Positions 4,709-5,881 of a stretch of DNA of 5,881 nucleotides are shown here, in pieces (position 1 is the first letter of the stretch; every line of letters begins with the position of its first letter). The DNA lies in NCBI GenBank assembly GCA_016840025.1, contig JAEOTF010000250.1, positions 1 to 5,881 on the forward strand, given 5' to 3'. Under the pieces are notes generated by a model. The model searched no databases and was not told the DNA's origin. It saw only the letters and a list, made by a program, of their open reading frames with translations. The translations under genes and the position numbers were made by a program. The stretch is from Candidatus Hodarchaeota archaeon. GTDB lineage: Archaea > Asgardarchaeota > Heimdallarchaeia > Hodarchaeales > YT1-039.

Positions 4709-5881
4709 ATGGTTGATATACTGATTCTACATGGAATACTACTAACAATGGATTCTCACAGGCAAATTATTCATGATGGTGCTATTGCTATTGAGAAGGA
4801 TCGAATATTAGATATAGGTAAGACAAAAGTACTTAAGGGTAAGTATGAAGCTAGAAAAACGATTGACGCTACAAGAAAAGTCATCATGCCGGGATTGATA
4901 GATACACATGGTCACGCAGGTCATAGTCTCGTCAAAACCATCGCAGAACACAAATCAGATGATTGGATTCCAATAATGGAAACATTCTATAAAGAGGCTA
5001 CCACTCCTGATTACTGGTACATTGATGGTATGCTTGCAGGACTTGAAAGGCTCAAATTTGGGACGACATGCGGTTTGTCATATCTAGGATCCTGTGCACG
5101 TACTGATGAAGCAATTTATGCATTTAAACATATTGAGGGGGTTGAAAGAATTGGAGTCCGAGATTTAATTGCTGTTGGACCGGGAAGACCACCTTATCCA
5201 AATAATTACATCAGATGGGATGACGGAAAACCTCAACAAATTCAAGCTTCCTTTGAACGCAATTTAGAAGTTGTTGAAGAGATTACGAAAAAGGTAAAGA
5301 GTGATAATAATAAGAAAATGGATGTTACATTATCTCCTTCCTCTATTACTATTAATAAGTTATCTGTAGATGGTCAAATTCCAGATCTACTAGATGAAAA
5401 AGAAAAAGCGGAAGCTATGAAACAGCTTATTGAGAAATGGGAACTTAAACTACATACACACGCCTATTCTCCTCAAATCAAATTTGTCTCAGAAAATTTA
5501 GATTTATTGGGACCTCATGTAAGCTTAGCTCATTGCACAGGATTGACAAAGGAAGAAATCCAAATTCTAGCCGATACGGATACTAAAGTATGTCACTCTC
5601 CAAGTGCACGTAGTATTATGCCTATTCGGTGCCCCGTGATTGAATTATTAGATGCAGGAGTAACAGTCGCAATTTCTACTGATGGATCTGCACCAGATCG
5701 CACTTTTGATCTATTTAAGGAACTTCGTCAAGCCATGAGTCTGCAAAGACATTATTTCAAAGATGAAAACTGTTTTCCTCCTGGAAAAGCATTAGAAATG
5801 GTCACAATCGATGCAGCGAGAACATTGGGTTATGAAAACGAGTTAGGGTCACTTGAAATAGGTAAAAAAGCCGATGTGATC
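4709..5881 (+). CDS. metal-dependent amidohydrolase, deaminase/chlorohydrolase-type (3' end outside window)
   Basis: The frame is open for 391 codons to the window edge. Members of this superfamily (COG0402 type, with MTA/SAH deaminase, guanine deaminase and AtzA/TrzN) are usually 430-480 residues, so perhaps 40-80 are missing. Residues 1-60 form the N-terminal part of the small beta-sandwich, which resumes at GSLEIGKKADVI (380-391). Metal ligands of the TIM barrel are H67 and H69 in IDTHGHAGH, H251 in LHTHAYS, H275 in LAHCTGL and D325 in ISTDGSAPD. HSPSARS (296-302) is the usual loop before strand eight. The Glu that normally follows the third ligand by three residues is Ser254, and the His often found three after H275 is Gly278, so it is probably not a classical deaminase. 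A CCTAAAAATC element (4651-4661) may be its promoter. The exact substrate cannot be told; a general hydrolase of cyclic amides or amines is the safe call. Confidence 0.92.
   Translation, partial: MVDILILHGILLTMDSHRQIIHDGAIAIEKDRILDIGKTKVLKGKYEARKTIDATRKVIMPGLIDTHGHAGHSLVKTIAEHKSDDWIPIMETFYKEATTPDYWYIDGMLAGLERLKFGTTCGLSYLGSCARTDEAIYAFKHIEGVERIGVRDLIAVGPGRPPYPNNYIRWDDGKPQQIQASFERNLEVVEEITKKVKSDNNKKMDVTLSPSSITINKLSVDGQIPDLLDEKEKAEAMKQLIEKWELKLHTHAYSPQIKFVSENLDLLGPHVSLAHCTGLTKEEIQILADTDTKVCHSPSARSIMPIRCPVIELLDAGVTVAISTDGSAPDRTFDLFKELRQAMSLQRHYFKDENCFPPGKALEMVTIDAARTLGYENELGSLEIGKKADVI

Overview
This AT-rich window most likely comes from an archaeon, possibly an Asgard-type or other mesophilic lineage. 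The evidence is archaeal-style TATA boxes at suitable distances upstream of several starts, very short predicted leaders, a compact VapB/VapC-like pair of the type common in archaea, and a small C2H2 zinc-finger-like protein. No rRNA or other phylogenetic marker is present, so the lineage is inferred rather than shown. Several enzymes (DinB-like, serine hydrolase, amidohydrolase) belong to families shared with bacteria, which fits a mixed accessory region.

Layout: the left edge holds the last 26 codons of a plus-strand gene, followed by a short hairpin with a T-rich tail. Two small plus-strand genes of unknown function follow (296-619 and 724-1017). The second carries a Cys2His2 zinc-finger-like core between two hydrophobic segments. 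From 1052 to 4613 every gene is on the minus strand. In order of transcription these are an HD-domain phosphohydrolase (4613-3993), a DinB-like protein (3909-3466) with a tiny decayed-looking reading frame hooked to its stop codon, a VapB-type antitoxin (3107-2862) overlapping a PIN-domain VapC-type toxin (2875-2399), and a beta-lactamase/esterase-type serine hydrolase (2287-1052). At the right edge a metal-dependent amidohydrolase of the deaminase/chlorohydrolase superfamily starts at 4709 on the plus strand, divergent from the HD gene, and runs off the window.

The genes do not form one pathway. VapBC is a self-contained toxin-antitoxin operon with its own promoter. The HD and amidohydrolase genes share a short divergent promoter region and could both act on nucleotide-like metabolites, but that is inference. 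No mobile element, CRISPR array, tRNA or rRNA was seen. The parts least explained by known families are the two small plus-strand proteins and the broken small frame behind the DinB gene.
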